A DNA stretch of 64,000 bases. It comes from Strix aluco (lineage: Eukaryota > Chordata > Aves > Strigiformes > Strigidae). Positions 36,830-48,921 of this stretch are shown in pieces. A program made the translations under genes and the position numbers. The DNA is taken from assembly GCF_031877795.1 (NCBI RefSeq), contig NC_133971.1:93058654-93122653 (forward strand). Reading direction: 5' to 3'. A model generated the notes under the pieces. It had not been told where the DNA came from and did no database searches. It saw only the letters and a program-made list of their open reading frames with translations. How positions within the stretch are numbered: the first letter of the stretch is position 1; each line of letters opens with the position of its first letter.

Positions 36830-37440
36830 ATTAGCTCCACACTTATTATATCTGTTGTCTGAAACAAATTGATTCATTACAGTGTGCTGTGCTTAACCAT
36901 GTTAACTAGCTACGCTCCTCTACCAGCCCGACCGACTCCGTATCAAATCTTCCTTGAAAATTGCCAATAAATGAAAGTAAATCCAATGTGTTCTCCAAGT
37001 GGAGTGTAAGATAATAAATAACCCCTGAGCCGGGGAGGAAAAGACAACTTCCTTTTTAGGGCTTTGTATCTTTAATAATAAGCATGAGCAATTAAATTTC
37101 TATTGCTGTATTTATCTTCTACTCATGTATTTTTCTCTGGCAGAGGCATTAGTGTTAAAGGAGCTCCTTGCATGAAGGAATGTGTCTTCCTACGAATCTA
37201 TTTTGATCTTTTATTGACAGATCACCCTAAGTGCAAAAGATCAGAAAAGCAGAATATTAGACTACCCTGATAATTGTTTTTATAGAGGTTTTTTTCCAGA
37301 CACTAAACTCCATCCTCCCTAATTTGTGGATTATTCACTCGGCAGCAAGAAAACAAGTAAAAATGGAATTAGGAGATCAGGGTGTATGTGATTATAAACT
37401 AAGATGATGTACAGCTCCTTTTGGTGGAAATGGACTTCTT
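36830..37440. promoter_or_regulatory. Candidate conserved non-coding block upstream of ZBTB7C exon
   Basis: About 600 bases, AT-rich, without repeats or ORFs, containing many TAAT, AATAA and TTTATTG-type elements (GAGCAATTAAATTTCTATTG, ATCTTTAATAATAAGC, ATCTTTTATTGACAGATC). It lies in intron or flank about 2.3 kb upstream of the first coding exon. Inferred regulatory role. Confidence 0.3.
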
Positions 37441-39167
37441 TTCCTTTCTTTTCCCCTCCTGGTCCTCTCGAGATGCAGTTCTGTTAACTGAAGCACTTAG
37501 GCAAGCTGATAACTTTACAGGATGCTGGCAAAATTGAAGGTGATTCATGTCATTTAAACGGGGTGGGGGGGGCGGAGGAAGAGAGTCAGCCCATTCATTT
37601 GAATACATTTGCATTTTTTTAACTCACAGGGTGGTTTGACAGCTCTGGAGCTCAGCGAGCCTGAGAAATGACCTTATGGTTCCCATGCCCCCAGGGAGGT
37701 TGATGGCCAGAGGCTGGAAGTGTGCTGAGGCTGACGTTTTCCTTCCTCCCCCTCCCTCCTCTCCCTCCTCCTGCACTCCCCCTTTCCCCTCCCCAAGACA
37801 AGGGTGGGGGCCTCAAAATTAACAGGCTTAAAAATAGCATCTGATGGTGACAAATGTCGCCAGTGCATGCACACACACGTGCAAAAGCTGAAGGCCTACA
37901 TGGAGTTAAACAGAAAAATCCGATTTTATAATAGAAAATTACAGCATTGTTAAAATAAACCAGGGTGTGTGGGGGGAGAAAGGGTGGAGGGCACCTAAAA
38001 TAAACGTATTCTGCAGATGACGTCTCGAAACACTGCATTTATGGGCATGCTTAAAACTCATTCATTACTTTCTTGCCATGAAAAGCCCCATTTGTGAAAA
38101 AATGATCCTGGGAGATGCTATTCGGGTACAGGACGGCTTCCCCCCGTGCTGTCTGCCGGCATGTGGTGAGCTCTGCTGTTGTGTTTAGGCACCTGAGGCT
38201 GCAACAGCAGAAAAGGGGGACTGAGGGGGGCTCAGCTTTGTCTCCTTTTTGGGTGAAAATCCTTCCGGTTTGGGGAAGGATGGTGCTTCGCTGGCTTGGG
38301 CTGGTGACCGCTGTACCAGTGCGATGGAGATGTGTAGGCAGATGCAGGCAGGAGTCTCAGCTGTGATGCCGAGGTCTAACCTCACTGCCTGCGTGAACGT
38401 GGGTGATACAACCCAGATACAAGCCAGGGACTGCAGCAATATTATAAACCGCAGCAATGTTATAAATTGCCTGCGATGCATGCTCCCTGGGTGACCCAAA
38501 GCTCTGCTGCTTAAAAGCCCCTTCTATTTTTTATTTTTATTTTTTTGGCTGCTTTATTCTCACTTCTGCTTTTAACTTCAAGCCTCCTTCAGTATAATAC
38601 AGCCTCTGAAAACCAGTAATATAAAATTGAAATATCAGAGAGGAGAAATGTTTATTTAGCATTATGATAAGTAAAAAATAGAAGTATACTCAATAGATTA
38701 TAGAGATATATGTATAGGAAAGAGATAAATTGATAACTAATATTGCCTATATTTCTTTTTAGGAATGGAAATGGAGGACTGGCACAGCTCAGAGGAGCCC
38801 TGGAAAAGATGTGCCAGCCCTGAGGTGGGACAGGATCCTGCCCCTGGGTCTCAGTATTGCTCAAATCCAGCAGCAGGAGACCTGTGACCTGTGAGGGCTC
38901 CTCATCAGCGCTTCCCTCTCCCATCTCCTTCCTCATCTCCGGCAACAACGCCCTGCGAAGAGGAGATAAAGGCTGCCAGGAAGAGCCCAGGCTTGTGCAA
39001 CGTGTGGCTCTTGGTTCAGGGCTATGGCAGGGCTGGGGGAAGTCCCCTTCCCATCCACTCCACCCGTGGGGACAACGCTTCACAATCTGAGTCTTAGCTG
39101 GGAGGTGGCAATTTTGGCCTTTAATTGTATGCTGGCATGTAACATCATTACTATAACATGCACCATT

Positions 39168-39335
39168 TTAATATTTTATTAATTTAATATTTAAATATGT
39201 ATATATATGTATATTCTTACATATTTGTGTATTTTGTATTAATATTTTATTTGTGGATTTATATATTTATATTTATATATTTTCATATTTTTATATTTCT
39301 ATGGTTTTACATTTTTGTATTTGTGTAGACATTCT
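39168..39335. repeat. AT-rich low-complexity tract
   Basis: About 170 bases with TATTT, TATA and TTTATAT repeats (for example GTATATATATGTATATTC) and very few G or C. It could be a decayed microsatellite or a matrix-attachment-like sequence. No gene is present. Confidence 0.85.
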
Positions 39336-42300
39336 TGGAGCATTTCCTCTTAAATGTTCATTGCTTGGCTTTCTCTTTGCTATGATTTTCCCCATGGGAA
39401 GGTGCTGGCTCCTGACTACATTTCTTTTTGGTGTGTCTATATTCACTCCCCCTCGGGGTGCCACCCCAAAGATAAGGGGGTACCCTAGGGTAAGCTGGGG
39501 AGCACAAAGCGGCTGCCCCCCTGCCATGTGGTGCTTGTTCTGCATTCAGCACAGCAGAGGAAGAAGCCTGAGGCTCCAGCTGATCTCTGCCTGCTATTGG
39601 TGTCAAAACAACATTTTTCCAGCCAAAACAATGGTGTCTCCACTTCCAGCCTGTGCATGGAGCAGGGTTTGGGGAGCAAGCCCAGGGGTGAGGCTTGGGG
39701 TTGAACTCCCCCCACCCAGGCCAGATCCTGCCACCCCAACACAGCATCCCTCATTCTCGGTCCCTGCAGGCACAAAACCTCAGGAGGGATTCGGGCTCTA
39801 CAGCTGAAGCACAGGGCCACCCAGCAAAGCACCCCAGAGGTGGCTGGACCTAGATTTGGGGCACTGATCATCCCCGGCCACCCCAGTCTGCTGCTCACAG
39901 CAGGAAAGGGAGTCAGCAGGAGGTCTCAACAGCTTTCCCCATCCCAATTTATTTTCCACCATCAACTCCTTCCCTCCCCTACCTGGGGCACTCAGCACCC
40001 CGAGGGACAGATGCTCTGGCTCTGCTGCTTTGCTACCTACTCCTCTTTCCCAATCCTTGCTCCGGGCTGCGGAAGCAGAGGCAGCACCCGGGGTGGGCTG
40101 GCTGCTCTCCCTCTGCATCTACCCATCGTCCTGTGTATGGAGACCTGCCTCCTACATCTATCAGCCCATAAATATATGTGTTGTGGTGGTTTTTTTTCCC
40201 TAGATTTATTTGTGTTTCTTTGTAATGAGGCAATTAAGATGTGCATATGAGATTACCCTAATCTGTCAAAATATTACAGTTACTTCCTACAGGATACATT
40301 GGCCAGTGGTTGGTAGCTCCCACTCTGAGCTGTGTTGTTACTTTTGGAGGTATAGGGATGCCAGGGCTCTCTTTCTGCATCTGCTTATTGCTTCATGACC
40401 TTGAGCAAGTCCCTCATGCAAGTGTCCCTGAGTGAAGTCACTCACATTGACACCCCACCTGAAGCTGGTCCCATGGGGACAACACCATTGCCTTGGCCTT
40501 GACTCCAGTTTGGAAGATGCCTCTACTTTCATAGCAAGAAGGAGTTGGGTTCCCTCAAAGCCTATTTGAAAGGCAAGCAGAGAGGTGGTTTTATTTTTTT
40601 TCTTCCATTAAAAAAAAAAAAAGTAAAACCCAAAAAAGGCAAATATTTCCTTAGGCACACCTCCCCTCTGAACATCTTGTCTCCAGAAGAACATGTTATT
40701 AAACCACCCACCCCAGTACCTAATGTTTCTCCCCTCCGGCGAGAAGGTGGGGCAGAGCACTCCTCACCTTTCAATCACTTCCCTGCAAGATGCCCAAAAT
40801 GTGGAGGAAAATGCGGTGACACCAACTGCTGCCTCCCTCGCAAGGAAATCATCGGGTTTTTAAAGATGAGCCACTTTGCAGACCCAAAGATGAGGCTGTG
40901 GGAGGGAACCAGCTCACTAGCAGTAGCACTGGGGTTTTACTGCTGGGCTGGGCACCCTCCCCAGCCTCTAATAACTGAGACCAGCCTTACCCTTGGGACC
41001 TGTCTTGCTTGGGGAGTACAGGGTTGAGCCAGGAAAGTTGAGGGTGTTTGGTTTTTAAGAGGTACGCAATAAGCTCATCCACCAAAACTGAGGATCTCTC
41101 CTCAAAAAATGAATGGATTTTGCTTAGATCTGGACAAAGTAGAAAAGGGCAGAGGTTTCCAAAGTGATGCTTTGGCAAGGAAGGATGCAAAGAGGGTCAC
41201 ATTCACCATGGGAGATGCTCGCTTGCAGCAAGGATGGGGAGGAAGTCCCCTAGGTGGCATCACCCCACGTGGCTCCTGGCACAGAAGCACCTCCATAAAT
41301 AGAGCAGGTTGGTACAATTTGAGGGGATTCCTCATAGGACGCTGGTACAAAGGCTGTCTAGAGTGGCCAACCAGAGCCCCAGTGACACTGACACAGATGG
41401 AGATCTCCCTGATCTGGGAGGCGAGGGATGGCCAAAGAGCCCCAGGGGGACAGTCCGGCCCTTTCTGGCCAGCCTCCACAGAGCCAACGATGCATGAGAC
41501 AGCTCCTACCTGAAGGAAGAGCCCTGCAAGGTGAGCATGGTTTGATCACATAATTAAAGTGGTTATACTTCAGGGATTGAGATCACATGGGTGACCTTCA
41601 GCTTGGTATTTCTTCATCACCTACTGGACTTTTCAATATTAATACTAATATCCAAACAAAATCCTTGGGCATACAAGGACTCATTCTTATCAACATCTGG
41701 CCGGCAAGCTGAGCTCATGCGAACCATATATATTTACACATACTATATAAAACTGACCTTTTTGGGCTAGAACTCTTAGTTTCCTATAAAGTGTTGGAGA
41801 ACCACCTCCAGAGTGTCCAATGATCCCGACAACGACATATTAATCCCTTCTTCATTTTAGTGACTGCCACTCTTCCCAGTTTCCAAAATTCCTATAGAAG
41901 TTTAAGCCAGCCAAGCAGGCCTGGGGCACGTCAATACTGGAGATCTGCTGTATTTCTCTGGTACAATATTGCTTGGGAAGTACCACAAAGACTATTTGCT
42001 TAAGAAGATAAACAGTGATTACAGGTGCCACTCATTCACTCATTGAAATGTGGAGGCACAAGCATCACCTGTGCCCTTTGTGAATCCATCCTCGGGAACT
42101 TTTAAAGGCTAGTTATACCTTGCAGCAAATATTATGCATCTCTCAACAAATCTATCCCTGCAGGTTAGCTCCAGCTACTGAGAGCCTACACCGGGCACCT
42201 TGTACTTCAACAACTTTGTTTATGTAGATACAATCTGGCAAAATTGCACACTATGAATCAAATCCTCCCCCAGTGAGCTGAACAGTCGGGTGCTACTGGT

Positions 42301-43193
42301 TGTAATGGGAATTTGCCACTGCTCCATGACCACCAGGACCCAGTCCATGGGGTATTTAAGTTAAGGTCATTTTTTCTGGCCTCAGCTCCTCCATGGGCTT
42401 GTTGCTCAAGTTGGCCCCTCCATCAGCATGTGATGATGAACAGGTTGAGCTCCTCTCTCGCTTGTCACTCATCATGGCAGGCACCAGGTATCTGAAAAGC
42501 CCCAGCATCCCTTAGATCTACCCAAGGTCTTCCACCCTGGTCTGACCTGAATATCATTTTATAATGCGCTCCCAGACTCTGGTATGAGGTTTGGTGGATC
42601 AACACCTTGCCTCTGGGCGAGCCCGCAGGGACCTGCCACCCAGCAGCTCTGCGCGCTAGGAAGATGCCATCACACCACCAGGACCAAGCCCCATGGTTCT
42701 CCTATTTCCTTGAAACCAGTTCTCATGCCCCAGATAAATGCAAACAGGAGCTCTGGCAGGGCCAGAGTAGAGTTCAATGCTTCCTATAATTGAAGGGCCA
42801 TGTTTTCACTTTGGTTTCTTCTTTCTGGCTTCTTTAAATTATCCAGCACACTTCCTAATTTCAGAGTTTATGTAAATCTCCAAAATCAGGAGCTCTGGGT
42901 CACTTCTGGGTGGGAGCTTGATTAAGTCTGCATGCCGCATGACAAGTCCCATCTGATGTGCTGAGCAGGTTTTGGCAAAGGGGAATCCCAGTGATAAATG
43001 GTCAAATAAACATAAACAATCAGTGGAGCTACACTGAATGCACAGCCTGGCTCCAGATGGTGTTTTCAGGGCTACATCTATGCACAAAGCAGGGGCAAGT
43101 TAATCAACCACAGTGTCTAGGCAGGTACTATGGGAAGGGACTTTATAGGGTGGTTGCATCTGACTACAGTGTTTCCTTGTAGCCTTGTCCCCG

Positions 43194-43212
43194 CCCCCCC
43201 CCCCCCCCCCCC
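43194..43212. repeat. Poly-C run of 19
   Basis: Nineteen C on the + strand after CCCCG. The minus strand has the matching G run, capable of intermolecular or intramolecular quadruplex folding. Confidence 0.95.
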
Positions 43213-45672
43213 ATTCCAAGCAGCTCCTTGGATGTCTGGAGGTCAAGGGGATTGTGCTGTGGGCTTTGGTCCCTTCTGCTCTTCTCTGCTGAGGTTTTGG
43301 GAGATGCAAGGCTGGAGGTGCTCAATATCCAGTTAGTTATGTGGTTTTTTCTTGGAAACCCTCGGTGGTCCCTCTCCACACAACTCTGATGGTCTCCTGG
43401 CCATGCCTCAGCATTTAGAGGAATTTTAAATGTGGTGTCACTGGTACAGGAAATGATCCTGGGTGAATATCTCCCTTCTCTATGTATCTATATGAACACA
43501 CATACATACACACTATACGTGTGTGTTGGTGTGCGCGTAGAAATTCCGTGGGAGGGGGAATATGTCAAGTGAAACAGAAGAGTTTCCAGTCATTCTGTGC
43601 AACCACCCCACTCTCATGGAAACTCACTCACACTTCAAGTGACGCGTACCCCCTCCCACGCCGTGTTCTGAAAGAATAAAACAAGAAAGAGGAGAAAAAA
43701 AAGAGAGCAAGAGGAAAATCCCCACCAGAGATGCGCCCACGCTGGAGCTGGCCTGGCTGAACATCAGGTCACTGGTCCCTCCAGCATCTCTGACATGACC
43801 TGGATGAGGGTCCACAAGGTACATGACATTGTTGGTGGCACTTCTGCCCATGTGTTTGCAACTGCTCTCCTCAACCACCACCTTGCCCCTTGTGAAAGCT
43901 GCCCAGCCACTGCTATAGGGGACTATATGGGTTATATATAGGATACATCCCTATGGGTGCACAGCACTACAACCCTGTGAGTGGTGGGTACCTCCTTCCA
44001 GCAAGGCCTTAAAAATAGAAAAAAAAGCCACTTCCTCCCATTCTGAACTCTCCCGGGGAGAACAGGCAGGCCCCTTCGCTCCCTCTCGTTCTGCTCTTCT
44101 TTGGAGCCAGAAAAAGGAAAAGAAATTAAAAAAAGGCTCCTATTGAACGGCGCATACACACTGGGTGGGTTTGCTTCCTGACAAAAAAAAAAAAAAAAAA
44201 CCCCAAAAAAAAAACCACGGCGGAAAAATGTGCCCAGCTTAACCATGGAAAACTGGTTTGGCTGGTGTCCCTCCAGAGTGGACAGGATTGCGAGGGACTT
44301 GGACGCGGATCCGGGCAAGGCTGTCACCAGCCTGTGTGAAAACATGGCTCCAAAATAAAATAAAATAAATTTTTAGGTGCTCCAAAAAAACAGGGGGGAA
44401 AGGATGGGGATCCAGCTCCCCCTCCTCTTCTCTCCCCTCGCCCCCAGAGAGAAAGGCACCGAAGGGAGGACTTTGGGAGTAAAAATAAAAGGGTCAGAGC
44501 GCTAGCACGTTAAATCAGAAGCAGATGTGTGCCTGCTCGCCAGCCTGAGTCACCGCGGGAGGGTGGGGAAGGGGGGGGTTATCGCTATTTTGGTGCTGGG
44601 TGTGGGGTACAGAAAACAATGCGAGGAGAAGGCGGTGCAGTGTTTGAGCAGGCTTAATATCGGCTTGGGAGCAGGTACGGGCAGGCTTCAGAAGCGGTGG
44701 GGTGGGAGGCTCAGCTCGGTGGTGGCGTTGGCAGCGGCCACACTCCACCCCCCTGCCCGGGCAGGGCCGCTCCTCTAGACCCTCCCTGGGCTCCCCCGCA
44801 GTATCACAGGGCATCCCCAGTCACGCACATCCCTGTTTGGGGGAGTTTCTTGCTGGTCCTCGTTGCATCTCCCAGCATCATCCTTCCAGGAGGAGACCCC
44901 ATCCCCATGTGCTGGCCAAGACGTGTCCACTGCAGGACCCGAGGCATCTGCAGCCTCACACCAAGATGGTGGCAGGGGCCTTGTCCTACCTCTCACAAGG
45001 ACAACCTCAGTAGCTAGCGCATCTTTAAAACCCAGCTTGCTTTGGGCCAAGCCCCACAACACAAGCTCAGCCTCACGTTTCAACTCCCACCATGCCCTCC
45101 ACTGCTTAAACTTGTGTTGGCATTTGTTAGGCTCGCAGTCCCATGGGTATTTAAGAGAGGGGTACCTCAGATCGATTTATTTCACTCTGGCATAACCCAA
45201 AATATTATTTTCCTGCTTGGCTCTCATGACAGTCTTTTCAGCCTCGTTCATTTTTAATTGCCATTTAAGTCCTGGAGCTTCCAGCACATGAGCTCCCCTG
45301 CTATGGCCAGGCCAGAATAGCTCCCACGTGGACATAAAGTGGCTTTCGGAGAGATGTGTTTGTGGAAGGTGCCTCTGCCGAGCACCTCACCCTGCAAACA
45401 GTGATCCAGCCTGCAAAGACGCAGTCCTTCCAGCACCAACCCCTATCAGCTGTACCATGGCCAGAAGTCTAGTCCTGGCTTTGGACTGTGCTGCCACAGC
45501 CAACCCCAACACAGGACAAAAATTCAAGTCCCTGCCTTCAGAGAGGGGACCAAATCCACCCAGTTTTTACCCATTTCACTGTCTTCTCAGAGTCACCTAC
45601 AGCCCCAGCTCCATTGCAGAGGGGTCAATATTGCATTTCTCCATCCTTTGCTGACCCAAGGAGGAGCACTAT

Positions 45673-45820
45673 GAATGCCCCATCCCTGGCAATGTTCAAG
45701 GTCAGGTTGGACGGGGCTCCGAGCAACCTGATCTAGTTGAAGATATCCCTGCTCACTGCAGGGGGCTGGACTAGATGGCCTTTAAAGGTCCTTTCCAACC
45801 CAAACCATTCTATGGTTCTA
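45673..45820 (+). mobile_element. CR1 3' end fragment, plus orientation
   Basis: About 150 bases: the last ORF2 codons (PSLAMFKVRLDGAPSNLI) followed by the 3' UTR (GGGGGCTGGACTAGATGGCC, TTTAAAGGTCCTTTCCAACC) and CATTCTATGGTTCTA. Confidence 0.92.
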
Positions 45821-48085
45821 CCAGTCTGTGATCATTTTTCTGCTGGCAAACACTTCTCTGAATCGCATGTCCCCACCATGCTGAAACCCCATCAAGGTGC
45901 CTCACATCTCTAACCCTTGAGCTGGGCGTTTCCAGAGGAAATACTGCCAGACTTTGGCAGAGGACACTCAGGGAAGGGGGTGAAACTTTCATCCAGACTT
46001 CTTGTATGTAAACCAACCAACTAATGAGCTCTCTGAAGACCACAGGTAATATATGAGCATAACCTTATAGTGCGGCCCAAGCACTGAATATCCAGACGCA
46101 ACTCCCTATCTTCAGGGGGCGATTTAATCCAGCTCTCAAGGTTACAGAGCAATTTAACTGAAGACCAGGGGTCAGATTCAGATCTCATTTGTGTCTCAAC
46201 TCCTTCTGTGAACGAAGCCTCTGGTTTCTCTGCCAACCTGCTAGAAAGCTAAACAGCAGCTGAGTCGCCAGCTCAGTCTTGATCCTGCAAAGCCTCACCC
46301 GCCCGAGCAATCTGTGCGATTCAGTGGGGCCCACCCATGCCCAGCTTGGTAAATATAGTCAAAGCTGGTAGAGGACCAACAGAAAAAAACCATCTGAACT
46401 CTCCCCAAGATTATAACCTGGAAGAAGAAAAAGAAAAATACCTACTGCTTAGATGTTTCAGTTCAAATGCATGGAAAAAACCCCTTGAAAATCAATAAGA
46501 TTAATTTTTCAACTGATGCTCCTGCAAGCAAGGAGGGGGTTTGCAGGATCAGGCCCCTGAGCAAGGAAGTCCTACGTCCCAGCTGACTACGCACACACGC
46601 CAACTCACAGTCTGATTTGATTTAAAACAGCTGAGTTGTAAATGAGGCTTATAATGGAATTGGCAAATGACCCTTCAATACAGCATTGCAAACCGACAGC
46701 ATTCAAAAATAACTGGAGCTCGAGTCAGGATCCAGCTCGTGGCCGGGTGTGGGTGCAGGAGCAGGGGTGTATCGTACCACTGGCTACGAAAACAGCCCAA
46801 GCAAGAAGGGAGAAACCCCAGCCTCTCCCCTCCTAGGGATTTTAGAGGGATGACCCTTCAAAAAGAAAAAAAATAGGGAAAAGGAGGAGAAAATGCAGCC
46901 TGACATGTAAAGAGAGACAGTCTTGCCTGTTTGTTTTGGCCTATCCTGAACTCCAGGCAGTTTCCAACTGGAACCCAGAAATGCTGATGGTGTTTGGAGT
47001 CTGTCTGCATCCCTCCCATGACGTGAAGAAGCATTCAGGATGATGGGCTGGGATTTTATTTTTTTTTTCCCTAACAACTATATTTACTGTTACATTTTGA
47101 ACTCCCCATGCTGTCATTACAATGTCAGATGAAATTACATGTGCGATAACCATAACATCAGTGCATGCACAAGTTCACAAAGGCTTTACAAGGAAACATT
47201 TTCAAGGGAAGCTGCTCACATGTCTGGACTCAAAGGGGATGTCCAAAGGAGTCTTTGAATTACAGGGCGCTGGCTACAGCCAGAACTTGGCCTTGCTGGA
47301 GCTGAACAGATGGATTTTACGCTTTTTTCAGGCTCTGCTCGGTAAAGCTTATTCTTATTTATCCTGGTGTAGCTATGGATTGATTCCAGGGATTTAACTG
47401 ATACTACTCTGGATTTGCACCAGTGTAAAGAGGATGAGGATCTTCCAGTGGTCTGCAGGATAGTGTTGCAGATGGATCCAAATTGCACCATCTTACAGTG
47501 AGCTTCTGTCTGGTGCCACCACGAAGATGTTGGTATGAGATCTGCAGCTATTTTATGACTTACAGAAAGAGCTGCATGGGCACAAGAGCTAGAACAGGGA
47601 CAGCTATACCATTATAAAAGCATCTTCTATCAAGGTGGCTCATTCCCTTTCACACAAAGGACTACATATGCCCCTATACAGCACTTGAAGACTGAGGACA
47701 GATGCTCTCTCCTGGTCCAAGACATGCCAGATGTGCATAAGAAATGACCCCCAGCTTCTCATCCACTATCAGGACAGAGGTAACTACTCCTCACAGCTCT
47801 GCCTTTGAGGATGTTCTTATGAAAATCCCAATTTCTGCTGGGAAAAAGTAGCAACCCAGTTTCTTCCAGCTGCTACGGGCAGCTGGGTGAAGGGAACTTG
47901 GCTGGTGCTACTGGAGGACGGTTCCAGCAGTATAGTGATAGAAGCAGCAACCTCCAGGAGAGAGGCATTGTCTTCCATTGGCACAGCTGGATGCGTAAAG
48001 CAACATCTGTATGCCTCTGATGGCATCTGCTTAGGGGGAATGGTACAAGTACAGCTAGGCCAGTCTAGTTAAAGTGCTACAACTT

Positions 48086-48187
48086 CCAGGCAAACCTATA
48101 GGATAGGATAGGTTTGTGTCTTGGATTTTACATGGTTTTTTAATATACATATATAGGATGCCCATAGGATAGGATAGGTTTGCCTGG
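48086..48187. repeat. Foldback element with nested 19-bp direct repeats
   Basis: The arms CCAGGCAAACCT (48086-48097) and AGGTTTGCCTGG (48176-48187) are a perfect 12-bp inverted repeat. Inside them ATAGGATAGGATAGGTTTG occurs twice, identically (48098-48116 and 48164-48182). The central segment 48116-48155 has a near copy at 48873-48912. I do not recognise it as any known family. Confidence 0.9.
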
Positions 48188-48899
48188 ATAAACCTCGCAG
48201 TGCAGCGTGACATATCCATACCTACGGAGGTTTTGGCTCTCAGCTCCTAGACAGAGAGTATCTTACAGAGCAGTTGCTTTGCTCTTGCTATCTTACACCA
48301 AAAAAAAAGAAATGCAGACGTCTAACACAACAGCAACCCCAAGATCTGTGCATTGCAGAAAGGCATCTCACGTGAGCACATGGCTGCTTCTGCGTACTCG
48401 CACCAGAGCGCAGGTTTGATCCACCTCCTGAGCAAAGGACTGGAGGATGCTCTGGGTGAGTGTGTTTTGGAAATGTCCCGAAGAGCACCAGCAGGAATGT
48501 GAAATCACTCACACTATTTCAGGACATACTTTTTGTCCTGGGTGGGAAAACACCGGCATTTTACCCCACCTTCCCCATCATTTCACTGTCTGTGTTTTGC
48601 ATCTCTTTTCACAGCACAAGTATGGCAGTCTCTGGTTAAATGCATTGCAGTGAATTCTTTCTAGGAGAGGAAAATTCATTAGTTAAGGGGCCACAATAAA
48701 AGCAGACATTTGGAAACAGCTACCTCTCCGTCCACCCACCTCGCCTCCCATCTCTGGCATTTCTAATCACATTATGTTGTTTCATATATGCATCACATTA
48801 GCAAAATAACCCTGGCAGCATTTTAATTTCTTCTCCCCGTTTGTGAAGACACCAAAAAGGAACCCAACCACCGTGTCTTGCATTTTACATGGGTTTTTT

Positions 48900-48921
48900 A
48901 TATACATATATATATATATCT
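48900..48921. repeat. (TA)n run
   Basis: Short TATA repeat with one CA interruption, at the right end of a 40-base segment that is a near copy of 48116-48155. Confidence 0.9.

Larger units (their letters stand above)
34720..45672. other. ZBTB7C upstream intron or 5' flank
   Basis: No coding sequence or transposon recognised. 34800-35100 is pyrimidine-rich on the + strand (purine-rich in the ZBTB7C transcript). It also contains the 36077-36148 duplication, the block at 36830-37440, the AT tract at 39168-39335, an AT-rich island near 40170-40290, the C19 run at 43194 and a fairly CpG-containing stretch at 44480-44760. A non-coding 5' exon could be hidden here. Confidence 0.55.

Noticed and set aside
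43491-43540. CA/TG-rich stretch (ACATACATACACACTATACG) as a significant cruciform
   Set aside because: Short imperfect alternating repeat typical of decayed microsatellites; no further structure.
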